Part shown: positions 1 to 5,784 of the stretch, piece after piece
Layout: each line of letters begins with the position of its first letter
Numbering within the stretch: position 1 is the first letter of the stretch
From: JBDSLU01 sp031407765
GTDB lineage: Bacteria > Acidobacteriota > Vicinamibacteria > Vicinamibacterales > Vicinamibacteraceae
DNA: 8,492 bases
Reading direction: 5' to 3'
NCBI GenBank assembly: GCA_031407765.1
Contig: JANOIR010000615.1
Span: forward strand, 1 to 8,492
Made by a program: the position numbers and the translations under genes
Notes under the pieces: generated by a model
What the model was told of the DNA's origin: nothing
The model's database searches: none
Seen by the model: only the letters and a program-made list of their open reading frames with translations

Positions 1-992
1 ACCAGATCGAGCTGCGGCTTCAGGCGATCGCGGGCCGCGTCGAGCTCGATCGCCTGCAGGGCCTTGCGCGCATCGAGGTCGGCGAGCTCGGGGCGGCCGG
101 CGGCGTCGGTCAGCGCGGCGGCGAGGTCGACCAGCGCCAGCGACGGCGGCGGGAGATCCTCGAGGAGCAGCGTCGCGTTCCACTGCGGCGCGTCGGCGCT
201 GTCGAGGATCAGCGCCTTGTGCAGCAGCTCGGCGCGGGTGGCCGCTTCGCGCGAGGCGAAGAGGTCGCCGCGGCGGCGCTCGATCTCGGCGGTGAACTGC
301 GCCAGGTCGGACTCCGGCGCCACCTGCGCCTCGACCCGGATGCGGGCGTCGGCGCGCTGGCGATCGGCGAGGGAAAGCGTCGACTCGCGGATCGAGATGT
401 CGCGCCGGGCCGCGACGACGGCCCAGTAGGCCTGTTCGACGGCCGCCACCGTCTCGGCGACGACGCGCCGCAGCGCAGCTTCGGATCGATCCACGGTGGC
501 GCGCGACACGCGCACGGCGCGGCGCGCCGGATCGATGGCGCGGCCCTGGAGGAGCGGCTGACGCAGCTCGACGCCGAGCGACGTGAACCAGGCCGGCGAG
601 ACCAGGGTGAGGAAGTTGTTGGTGGTGTCGCGCGAGACCGACGTCGAGGCCGTCACCGAGGCCCCGGTGCCGAACAGCCGCGAGAAGCTGGCGGCGCTCG
701 ACACGCCGCGGGTCGTCGGGGCGAGCTCGCCAGTCGGGGCGCCCGAGAGGATCGAGACGACCGGAAACGTCTGGTCGCGGAAGCGGGTCTCGCCGCGCAC
801 CACGGGATCGAAAGCCGCCTCGGCCCGCGCGATGCCCTCCCGGCTCTGGGTCACCGCCTCGCGTTCGACCACGATCTCGCGGTTCTTGGCGAGGGCCGCC
901 GCGATCGCGTCCTGCAGCGTCAGCGTCTGCGCAACGGCGATCCCGGGCAGCAGGCCGACCACGGCCGCGACGAGGATCCGGAGGCTGCGCAC
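1..992 (-). CDS. TolC-family outer membrane efflux protein, 3' end cut by the window edge
   Basis: An open frame of 330 codons reads from a GTG at 992 to the left edge without a stop, so the C-terminal part is missing. The start MRSLRILVAAVVGLLPGIAV followed by A-Q is a typical Sec signal peptide (basic start, hydrophobic core, likely cleavage after AVA at residue 21). The mature protein begins with LTLQDAIAAALAKNREI, the classic first helix of TolC/OEP proteins, and continues with long Ala/Arg/Glu-rich helices (for example VAAVEQAYWAVVAARRDI) and the 'ELRQPLLQGRAID' strand region found in this family. Such proteins form trimeric outer-membrane and periplasmic channels for type I secretion or RND/ABC efflux; the partner pump is not in the window. 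The start lies 11 nt after the DinB stop, suggesting co-transcription. No strong ribosome binding site precedes it (CGGGGC only), fitting coupling to the upstream gene. The family call is secure; the substrate is unknown. Confidence 0.93.
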   Translation of the reverse strand, partial: MRSLRILVAAVVGLLPGIAVAQTLTLQDAIAAALAKNREIVVEREAVTQSREGIARAEAAFDPVVRGETRFRDQTFPVVSILSGAPTGELAPTTRGVSSAASFSRLFGTGASVTASTSVSRDTTNNFLTLVSPAWFTSLGVELRQPLLQGRAIDPARRAVRVSRATVDRSEAALRRVVAETVAAVEQAYWAVVAARRDISIRESTLSLADRQRADARIRVEAQVAPESDLAQFTAEIERRRGDLFASREAATRAELLHKALILDSADAPQWNATLLLEDLPPPSLALVDLAAALTDAAGRPELADLDARKALQAIELDAARDRLKPQLDL

Positions 993-1003
993 GCCCCGAT
1001 TAT

Positions 1004-1468
1004 CTACGAGGCGCGGGCGCGGTGGATCTGGGCGGCGTGCTTGTTGGCGTGCTCGGCGTAGATTTCGAGCCAGTGGGTGACGGAGTAGGGGCCGCTCTCG
1101 CTGTGCGTGCCGGCCCTGATCCAGTCGGCGTCGGTCAGGCGGTCGAGGATCTCGGCGCTCGAGACGCGGGCCCACCGGAACGCCTCCAGCGACGAGGCGA
1201 TCGGCCGGTCGTAGTGCAGCCGGCGGGCGAACTCTTCCTGGTCGTAGCCGACGATCGTCGGGTTCTCCTCGGCGATCAGGCGGCGCAGGCGGATCGCCGA
1301 CGTCATCTCGCTGTCGGCGAGGTGATGGACGATCTCCCGCGAGGACCAGGTACCGGGCCCCGGGCGGCGATCCAAGGCGGCATCGTCGGCGCCGGCGAGG
1401 GCGTCGACCACCGCGGAGTAGCCGGCGCGATAGCGACCGATGAGGGAGCGTCGTGTCGAGGCGTCCAA
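1004..1468 (-). CDS. DinB/YfiT-like four-helix metal-binding protein
   Basis: The 154-residue protein has the length and fold signature of the DinB superfamily (DinB_2 type, related to YfiT and bacillithiol or mycothiol S-transferases). The N-terminal helix leads to GTWSSREIVHHLADSE (residues 39-54), the usual W-S-x-x-E-I-V-H-H-L-x-D-x-E motif carrying the first metal ligand (His48/49). The C-terminal HANKHAAQIHR supplies His140 and His144, so the three-histidine site typical of the family is intact. These proteins are cytoplasmic and usually bind Zn or Ni; many are thiol-dependent transferases, but the substrate cannot be read from sequence. The start is TTG, chosen because AAAGGA lies 9 nt before it and no ATG or GTG is available nearby. 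The gene sits 24 nt after phzF and 11 nt before the TolC-family gene, so it is probably in the same transcript. Family certain, reaction unknown. Confidence 0.92.
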   Translation of the reverse strand: MDASTRRSLIGRYRAGYSAVVDALAGADDAALDRRPGPGTWSSREIVHHLADSEMTSAIRLRRLIAEENPTIVGYDQEEFARRLHYDRPIASSLEAFRWARVSSAEILDRLTDADWIRAGTHSESGPYSVTHWLEIYAEHANKHAAQIHRARAS

Positions 1469-1492
1469 GCGCGATGGTCCTTTCGTGTGCGA

Positions 1493-2314
1493 TCAGGCGG
1501 TCAGTTCGCCGGTGAGCACGGTGATGGCGTGACCCGTGAGCAGGACCCGATCGCCGGCGACGGTGACCTGCAGCGTACCGCCGCGCTTCGAGACCTGACG
1601 CGCGGTCAGCGACGGCCGGCCCAGGCGCGCCGACCAGTACGGCGCGAGTGCGCAATGCGCCGAGCCCGTCACCGGATCTTCGTCGATGCCGAACGCCGGC
1701 GCAAAGTAGCGCGAGACGAAGTCCCAGCCGGGTGTCGAGGCGCGGGCGGTGAGGATGAGGCCGCCGTCGATGGCCCTGAGCGCCTTGAAGTCCGGCCGCG
1801 CGGCCGTGACCGTCGCCTCGTCGGCGCACTCGACGATGTAGTCGATGCCGCCTGGCCCCTTGCGCGCGGCGTGGACTTCGCGCGGCTCGACACCCAGCGC
1901 GGCGGCAATCTCCGCGGGCAGCGTCTCCGGTGCCACCGGCCGCACCGGAAAATCGAGCGTGATCGTGCCGTCGCGGTTCGGGCGGGCCGACAGCGCGCCG
2001 CTGAGCGTGTCGAACACGATCGGCGCGTCGGCGTCGGCGCGGCCGGTCGACCACAGGGCGTGGGCGCTGGCCAGCGTCGCGTGCCCGCACAGCGTGACTT
2101 CGACCTCCGGGGTGAACCAGCGCAGGTCGAAGCGACCGTCGCCGCGGCGGAGCAGGAAGGCGGTCTCGGCCAGGTTCATCTCGCCGGCGACGGCCTGCAG
2201 CCAGGCGGTGTCGCGCGGTTCGTCGAGGAGAACGACCGCGGCGGGGTTGCCGCCGAAGGGATCGCGGGAGAAGGCATCGACTTGCAGGAGAGGCAACCGG
2301 GCGGGAGCAGCCAT
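1493..2314 (-). CDS. PhzF-family isomerase/epimerase
   Basis: This 273-residue protein belongs to the PhzF (phenazine biosynthesis-like) family, two-domain enzymes with a diaminopimelate-epimerase-like fold that do acid-base isomerisation. The start LLQVDAFSRDPFGGNPAAVV is the family's opening strand and loop. Glu50 in MNLAETAFL matches the catalytic glutamate of PhzF. CGHAT (residues 76-80) and DEDPVTGSAHC (residues 211-221, Asp213) are the two conserved half-sites that close the active cleft. No phenazine genes are present, so the substrate is open, as for most PhzF homologues such as YddE. I chose the ATG at 2314 because homology starts just after it; in-frame ATGs at 2341 and 2395 would add residues unlike the family and would overlap the intergenic control region. 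There is no good ribosome binding site before 2314, which is explained if the mRNA is leaderless. It is the first gene of a cluster with the DinB and TolC-family genes and is divergent from a MocR regulator. Confidence 0.94.
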   Translation of the reverse strand: MAAPARLPLLQVDAFSRDPFGGNPAAVVLLDEPRDTAWLQAVAGEMNLAETAFLLRRGDGRFDLRWFTPEVEVTLCGHATLASAHALWSTGRADADAPIVFDTLSGALSARPNRDGTITLDFPVRPVAPETLPAEIAAALGVEPREVHAARKGPGGIDYIVECADEATVTAARPDFKALRAIDGGLILTARASTPGWDFVSRYFAPAFGIDEDPVTGSAHCALAPYWSARLGRPSLTARQVSKRGGTLQVTVAGDRVLLTGHAITVLTGELTA

Positions 2315-2319
2315 GCCCG

Positions 2320-2349
2320 ACAATAAGAGCTTGCTTGTCATCGTGTCAA
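2320..2349 (-). promoter_or_regulatory. Candidate phzF promoter, possibly leaderless
   Basis: On the minus strand a perfect TTGACA (2349-2344) is followed after 18 nt by TATTGT (2325-2320), which matches the -10 consensus at four of six positions. The -10 box ends only 5 nt before the phzF ATG at 2314, so transcription would start at or next to the A of the start codon. This agrees with the lack of a ribosome binding site. It is an inference from consensus matches; the 18-nt spacer is slightly long. Confidence 0.45.
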
Positions 2350-2372
2350 TGCGTACATTGCACGAGGACAAG
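2334..2372. promoter_or_regulatory. Large imperfect inverted repeat between phzF and the MocR gene (candidate operator)
   Basis: The left arm 2334-2351 (CTTGTCATCGTGTCAATG) and right arm 2356-2372 (CATTGCACGAGGACAAG) are reverse complements of each other except for one extra base and one mismatch, around a 4-nt centre. The repeat covers the TTGACA of the candidate phzF promoter and a weak plus-strand -10-like TACATT (2354-2359; TTGCTT 17 nt upstream at 2331-2336). A direct repeat of TGTCA (2336-2340 and 2344-2348) lies in the left arm. MocR-type regulators commonly bind repeated elements in the region between themselves and a divergent target, so this is the natural candidate site for the neighbouring regulator. 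Binding itself is inferred. Confidence 0.55.
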
Positions 2373-2393
2373 TTGACCACCGGACGACACCCC

Positions 2394-3770
2394 ATGTGGC
2401 AGCCGAAGCTCGCCCCCGTCTCCGTTCCCGCGCGCGGCGCCAGCCGCGGCCGCCCGCGGCCGCTCTACCTGCGCATCGTGGACGCCCTCGCCGCCGACGT
2501 CGCCTCCGGCCGCGTCGCCGCGGACACCCGGCTGCCGACGCAGCGCGAGCTGGCCGAGCGCCTCGGCACGACGATCGCCACCGTCACCCGCGCTTACAGC
2601 GAGGCGCGGCGGCGCGGGCTGGTGTCGGCGACGGTCGGCCGCGGCACGTTCGTGCATGCGGCGCCGGCCCACGCCAGCTCCGGCGTCACCGACCTGACGC
2701 TGAACCAGCTGCTGGCCACACCGTTCGGCGGCGAGCTGATCGCTGCGGCATCATCGATCGATCCGGATCTGCTGACCTCTCTGCTCGAATACCAGCCGCA
2801 TACGGGCGCCGAGCGCCATCGCCGGGTCATGGCGCAGTGGGCCGCGCTGCGCGGCGTCGCGGCGACCCCCGACGAGATCGTCGTCACCGCCGGCGCCCAG
2901 CACGGCCTGCTCGCGGCGCTGGCGACTTTGACGCGGCCGGGCGACGCCGTGCTCACCGAGGCCGTCACCTACACCGGCGCGATCTCGCTCGCCAACCACC
3001 TGCACCTGCAGCTCGTGCCGGTCCCGGTCGACGCCGGCGGGCTCGACGTCGACGCCTTCGCCCGCATCGCCCGGCGCACCGGGGCGCGCGTCGCCTACCA
3101 GATGCCGACGCTGCAGAACCCCACCGGCGTCACGCTGAGCGCCGGCCGGCGCAAGGCGCTGCTGCAGACGGCGGCGAAGCACGACATCACGCTCATCGAG
3201 GACGACGAATACGGCGTCTTCTCGAGCACGCTGCCGCTGAGCACCGACGCGCCGGAACGCTGCATCTACCTGACCGGCGTGTCGAAGGCGGTTGCACCTG
3301 GCCTCCGCGTCGGCCTGCTGCGCGCGCCCGCGGCGCTGGTGCCGCGGCTCGGCGCCGCCGTCTTCGCATCGAGCGTGATGGCGCCCCCGTTCGGCGCCGA
3401 GTTGGTGGGGCGCTGGCTCGCCGACGGCGTCGCCGAGCGTGTGATCGCGTGGAAGCGGGCGGAGTTCCAGGCCCGGACCACCCTGGCGCGCCAGATCCTC
3501 GGCCTGCGCGATCTGCCGGCGATCAGCCCGCACGTGTGGCTGGCGACAGGGGCGCTTGGCGCCGCGGAGTTCCTCGAGCAGGCGCGGCTGCGCGGCGTGA
3601 TCGTCAGCGCCGGCCAGAGCTTCGCGGTGGGACAGGCGCAGGGACCGCCACCGCGCTTCGTGCGCGTCTGCCTGGGGCCGCCGTCGTCCCGCGAGGCGCT
3701 GGCGCAGGCCCTCGGCGTCCTCCAGGATGTGCGGGCACGGCCGCCGATGCCGCACGCGGCAACGGTGTAA
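2394..3770 (+). CDS. MocR-type GntR-family regulator with aminotransferase domain
   Basis: This 458-residue protein has the standard MocR layout. A winged helix-turn-helix of the GntR type sits at about residues 20-90 (LYLRIVDALAADVASGR, then LPTQRELAERLGTTIATVTR and GRGTFV). A class I aminotransferase-fold domain follows, with NPTG at 242-245, EDDEYG at 269-274 (Asp270 and Tyr273 contact the cofactor), the PLP-binding Lys298 in the SKAVAPGLR motif and Arg305 beyond it. All cofactor residues are present, so it should bind pyridoxal phosphate. Such proteins normally act as ligand-sensing regulators and not as transaminases. It is the only plus-strand gene and is divergent from phzF, making phzF its likely target. 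The ATG at 2394 (MWQPKLAP) fits the family start, with a weak CGGA 9 nt before it. An in-frame TTG at 2373, 4 nt after GAGGA, and an ATG at 2349 are alternatives. The ligand is unknown. Confidence 0.94.
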   Translation: MWQPKLAPVSVPARGASRGRPRPLYLRIVDALAADVASGRVAADTRLPTQRELAERLGTTIATVTRAYSEARRRGLVSATVGRGTFVHAAPAHASSGVTDLTLNQLLATPFGGELIAAASSIDPDLLTSLLEYQPHTGAERHRRVMAQWAALRGVAATPDEIVVTAGAQHGLLAALATLTRPGDAVLTEAVTYTGAISLANHLHLQLVPVPVDAGGLDVDAFARIARRTGARVAYQMPTLQNPTGVTLSAGRRKALLQTAAKHDITLIEDDEYGVFSSTLPLSTDAPERCIYLTGVSKAVAPGLRVGLLRAPAALVPRLGAAVFASSVMAPPFGAELVGRWLADGVAERVIAWKRAEFQARTTLARQILGLRDLPAISPHVWLATGALGAAEFLEQARLRGVIVSAGQSFAVGQAQGPPPRFVRVCLGPPSSREALAQALGVLQDVRARPPMPHAATV

Positions 3771-3844
3771 CAGGCATCGGCCTTCCCGCGAGGCGTTCAG
3801 CGTCGCCCTGAGTGGTTTGGACGGGTGCCAGGGCCCGCTGCGCG
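3771..3844. terminator. Convergent gap with a weak hairpin
   Basis: The 74 bp between the converging MocR and aroA genes should hold transcription ends for both strands. A small inverted repeat GCCCTG (3805-3810) and CAGGGC (3829-3834) encloses an 18-nt loop, without a T-tract on either side. It is a poor match to an intrinsic terminator; Rho-dependent ending is equally possible. Confidence 0.2.
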
Positions 3845-5155
3845 TCAGACCGGCGTCGTTGCCGCGAACGGTACGCCCGCCGCCGCATAGATCGCCGCGA
3901 GATCGCGAAAGAACGCCGGATAGGTCTTGGACACGCAGGCCGGATCCTCGATCGTGACGCCGCCGGCCGCCGCGCCGAGGATCGCGAAGCTCATCGCGAT
4001 GCGGTGATCGTCGTAGCAGTGGACCACCGCCGGCGTGACCGGGGCCGGCTCGATCGCCAGCCAGTCGGCGCCGTGGGTCACCCGCTGGCCGAGCCGCTCC
4101 AGCTCGATCACCGTCGCCGCGAGCCGATCGGTCTCCTTGATGCGGATGTTGGCGACGTTGCGGATCCGCGTCGGGCCGGCCGCAATCGGCGCGATCGCGG
4201 CGAGGGTCATCACCGTGTCCGAGATGTGGTGCATGTCGACGTCGACGCCGCGCAGCGTCCCGAGCCGCTCGACGCGCGTGGACGTCTCGCCGCGCGTGAC
4301 CGTGGCGCCGGCTTGCTCGAGGATTGCCGCGAAGGCGTAGTCGCCCTGCTGCGCGTCTCGGCCCAGTCCCGGCACTACCACCGCGCCGCCCAGCGCCGCA
4401 GCCAGCGCGAACGGATAGCTGGCGGAGGACGCGTCGGGCTCGATCGCATACGCACGGCCGTGCAGCGGCCGCCCGGCGGTCACGTGAAACCCCGCCGGCG
4501 TCTCGGTCACCTCGCCGCCGAAGTCCGCGATCATCCGGCGCGTGATGTCGACGTACGGCCGGCTGACCAGCGAGCCCTCGATCTCGACGTCGAGATCGGC
4601 GTCGGCGAGGCCCGCGGCCATCAGCAGCGCCGAGAAGTACTGGCTCGACTGGTCGCCGCGCATGCGCACGCGGCCGCCGCGCAGCCGGCCGCCGCGGATC
4701 GTCAGCGGCGGGCATCCGGTCGCGCAGCTGACGTCGGCGCCGAGCGCCCGCAGCGCGTCGACCAGCACCTGGATCGGCCGCTTGGCCATCGCGTCGTCGC
4801 CGACCAGCGTCACCTCGCCGTCGACGAGCGCCGCAACCGCGGCCAGGAAGCGCACCGTCGTGCCGCTGTTGCCGACGAAGAGCGGGCCGTCCGGCGCGTG
4901 GAGCCGGGCGCGGCCGCCGCGCACGATCAGGGTCTCGCCCGGCGCATCGGTGATGTCGATGCCCATGCGCGTCAGCGCCGCGCGCATGTGGCGGGTGTCA
5001 TCGCTCTCGAGCGCTCCGGTCAGCCGCGTCTCGCCGTCGGCGAGCGCCGCCAGGACGAGGGCGCGATTGGTGATGCTCTTCGAGCCCGGGACGGTCCAGG
5101 TGACGTCGACGGGGCCGGGCAGGCGGGGGATGACGAGCGGCGCGACGGAACCCAC
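3845..5155 (-). CDS. aroA: 3-phosphoshikimate 1-carboxyvinyltransferase (EPSP synthase)
   Basis: AroA joins phosphoenolpyruvate to shikimate 3-phosphate in the sixth step of the shikimate pathway to chorismate and aromatic amino acids; it is cytoplasmic. The 436-residue protein has every main active-site motif: PGSKSITNRAL (Lys26, Arg31), GNSGTTVRF (Gly98, Arg102), AKRPI (Arg126), GDQSSQYFSALLMAA (Ser170, Ser171, Gln172), HHISDTVMTLAA (Asp313), IKETDRL (Lys340, Glu341), DDHRIAM (Arg385) and CVSKTYP (Lys410). Spacing matches the E. coli enzyme almost residue for residue. The residue after Arg102 is Phe103, where the E. coli enzyme has Pro101. I chose the GTG at 5155 because it gives the usual family length; in-frame ATGs at 5215 and 5245 would add 20-30 atypical residues and run through the preceding small ORF. 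No clear ribosome binding site lies before the GTG. The gene follows a 45-codon ORF by 20 nt, so it may be the last gene of the minus-strand operon. Confidence 0.96.
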   Translation of the reverse strand: MGSVAPLVIPRLPGPVDVTWTVPGSKSITNRALVLAALADGETRLTGALESDDTRHMRAALTRMGIDITDAPGETLIVRGGRARLHAPDGPLFVGNSGTTVRFLAAVAALVDGEVTLVGDDAMAKRPIQVLVDALRALGADVSCATGCPPLTIRGGRLRGGRVRMRGDQSSQYFSALLMAAGLADADLDVEIEGSLVSRPYVDITRRMIADFGGEVTETPAGFHVTAGRPLHGRAYAIEPDASSASYPFALAAALGGAVVVPGLGRDAQQGDYAFAAILEQAGATVTRGETSTRVERLGTLRGVDVDMHHISDTVMTLAAIAPIAAGPTRIRNVANIRIKETDRLAATVIELERLGQRVTHGADWLAIEPAPVTPAVVHCYDDHRIAMSFAILGAAAGGVTIEDPACVSKTYPAFFRDLAAIYAAAGVPFAATTPV

Positions 5156-5175
5156 GTCGCGAAGCTTATCGCAGC

Positions 5176-5313
5176 CTACGCCGCGGTCAGGCCGCCGCTG
5201 GGCATCGGCCGGCATCCGCACGCCGTGGCGTGAGCCTGGTGCCATGCGACCGGCTGATCGAGAGTCGCAGGCGATGGCATCGGATGGGCGTCGTGCCAGG
5301 CGGCGTTCAGCAT
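5176..5313 (-). CDS. Small 45-residue protein with two WHxAH motifs and a CGC
   Basis: This ORF is short and easy to miss, but it has a good ribosome binding site (AAAGGA, 8 nt before the ATG) and overlaps the stop of the preceding small ORF in ATGCTGA, so its translation is probably coupled. It begins MLNAAWHDAHPMP and contains a second, similar element VAWHQAH, giving W6-H7-x-A-H10 and W24-H25-x-A-H28, followed by C32-G33-C34-R-P-M-P. Two His-x2-His pairs plus Cys-x-Cys in 45 residues could form a metal site. There is no signal peptide or membrane segment, so it is probably cytoplasmic. It resembles in style small uncharacterised bacterial proteins with 'WH..H....CGCRP.P', but I know no function. 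It ends 20 nt before aroA. That it is a gene is likely from the start site and motif repetition; its role is open. Confidence 0.65.
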   Translation of the reverse strand: MLNAAWHDAHPMPSPATLDQPVAWHQAHATACGCRPMPSGGLTAA

Positions 5314-5414
5314 GTCGTCAGTCCTTTCCGGGCGCAGGGGTAGCGTGCTTCGCAACCGCCTGCCGGTGCGACCGCCAGGGCGAGCGCGACGGTCAACAGG
5401 ATCCGCATCCTCAT
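5307..5414 (-). CDS. 35-residue secreted or lipoprotein-like peptide with three cysteines
   Basis: An ATG at 5414 lies 4 nt after a near-perfect ribosome binding site (GGAGG in ACGGAGGAACC). The product starts MRMRILLTVALALAVAPAGG, a basic end followed by a hydrophobic core like a Sec signal peptide, then Cys21. AGGC around Cys21 is only a loose lipobox because position -3 is Ala, not Leu. The remaining tail of 15 residues holds Cys21, Cys27 and Cys35 and several basic residues; the last residue is Cys. The 3' end contains the ribosome binding site and start codon of the next small ORF (7-nt overlap, ATGCTGA), suggesting the two are translated together. It could be a tiny exported peptide or lipoprotein, or a translated leader that sets expression of the next genes. 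It starts 84 nt after the DUF2809 stop. No homologue is recognised. Confidence 0.55.
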   Translation of the reverse strand: MRMRILLTVALALAVAPAGGCEARYPCARKGLTTC

Positions 5415-5498
5415 GGTTCCTCCGTGGTTCCCCGGCCGCGTTTCAGCATGATGCCCCCGCGATGGCCCGACGACTCCTCTTCAGTCTGACACCGGCGA
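5415..5498 (-). other. 84-bp spacer between the DUF2809 gene and the small-gene pair
   Basis: This is the longest gene-free gap in the minus-strand series. The only clear element is the ribosome binding site GGAGG (5419-5423) of the 35-residue ORF; the hexamer GGAACC occurs twice shortly before that start. I see no convincing -35/-10 pair and no T-tailed hairpin, so it is unclear whether a new transcript begins here. Confidence 0.4.
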
Positions 5499-5771
5499 TC
5501 ATGGTTTTGGCCGGCGTCGCACGAGCAGTCGACTGGCTTGAGCCTCGATGCCGGCACCCAGCGCGACGCCGGCGACATAGCAGGCGAGGTCGCTCCACAG
5601 GAAGCCGTAGCCGAGGACCAGCGCGCCGGGCGTGGTGTCGCGGATCCGGTCGATCCAGGGCGCGTGATAGAGCTGGCTGACTTCGATCGCCACGCTCAGC
5701 GCGAGCGCTGTCATCGCCAGGCGCGCGGTCGACCAGCGCGGCGCGAGGATTGCCAGGCCCACGAAGACCAT
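5499..5771 (-). CDS. DUF2809 family membrane protein, apparently N-terminally truncated
   Basis: From the ATG at 5771 this encodes 90 residues with the DUF2809 core: TMVFVGLAI at the start, a membrane helix MTALALSVAIEVSQLYHAPW whose 'E-x-S-Q-L-Y-x-A-P-W' is a family signature, then D-x-I-R-D-T (WIDRIRDTT), ALVLGYGFLWSDLACY and a last helix YVAGVALGAGI. The usual family member is about 120-140 residues and begins with one or two more membrane helices leading to a 'G-D-x-L-W-A-x-M-V-F' motif. Here the frame reads GGEPAATMVF, and what lies before it is the end of the amidotransferase gene, so the front part seems missing. The start is 13 nt after the amidotransferase stop, and a GGTGAG overlapping that stop may act as a weak ribosome binding site. 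A start at the in-frame ATG at 5822 would give 107 residues but still no membrane helix. Inner-membrane location; function unknown. It may be a functional short form or a decaying gene. Confidence 0.7.
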   Translation of the reverse strand: MVFVGLAILAPRWSTARLAMTALALSVAIEVSQLYHAPWIDRIRDTTPGALVLGYGFLWSDLACYVAGVALGAGIEAQASRLLVRRRPKP

Positions 5772-5784
5772 CGTGGCGGCTGGC

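Noticed and set aside
1022..2326. Long plus-strand ORF of 434 codons
   Set aside because: It lies opposite the DinB and phzF genes, is full of Arg/Gly/Asp and shows no family motif; it is a GC-rich antisense shadow.
2396..3811. Long plus-strand ORF of 471 codons overlapping the MocR gene
   Set aside because: It is the wrong frame of the MocR gene, with a highly Arg/Ala-rich product and no recognisable domain.
2751..4715. Minus-strand ORF of 654 codons across the MocR gene and aroA
   Set aside because: It is out of frame with aroA and antisense to the MocR gene; the product is low-complexity Arg/Ala/Asp.
3812..5233. Plus-strand ORF of 473 codons opposite aroA
   Set aside because: The complete aroA motif set on the other strand explains this DNA; the shadow has no domain.
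5412..5450. 12-codon minus-strand ORF (MLKRGRGTTEEP) ending in ATGA at the start of the 35-residue ORF
   Set aside because: It is too short, has no ribosome binding site and is likely chance, although its overlap with the next start is neat.
5462..5680. Plus-strand frame starting MARRLLFSLTPAIMVLAGVA, signal-peptide-like
   Set aside because: It runs antisense through the DUF2809 gene and turns into an Arg-rich stretch; no ribosome binding site was seen.
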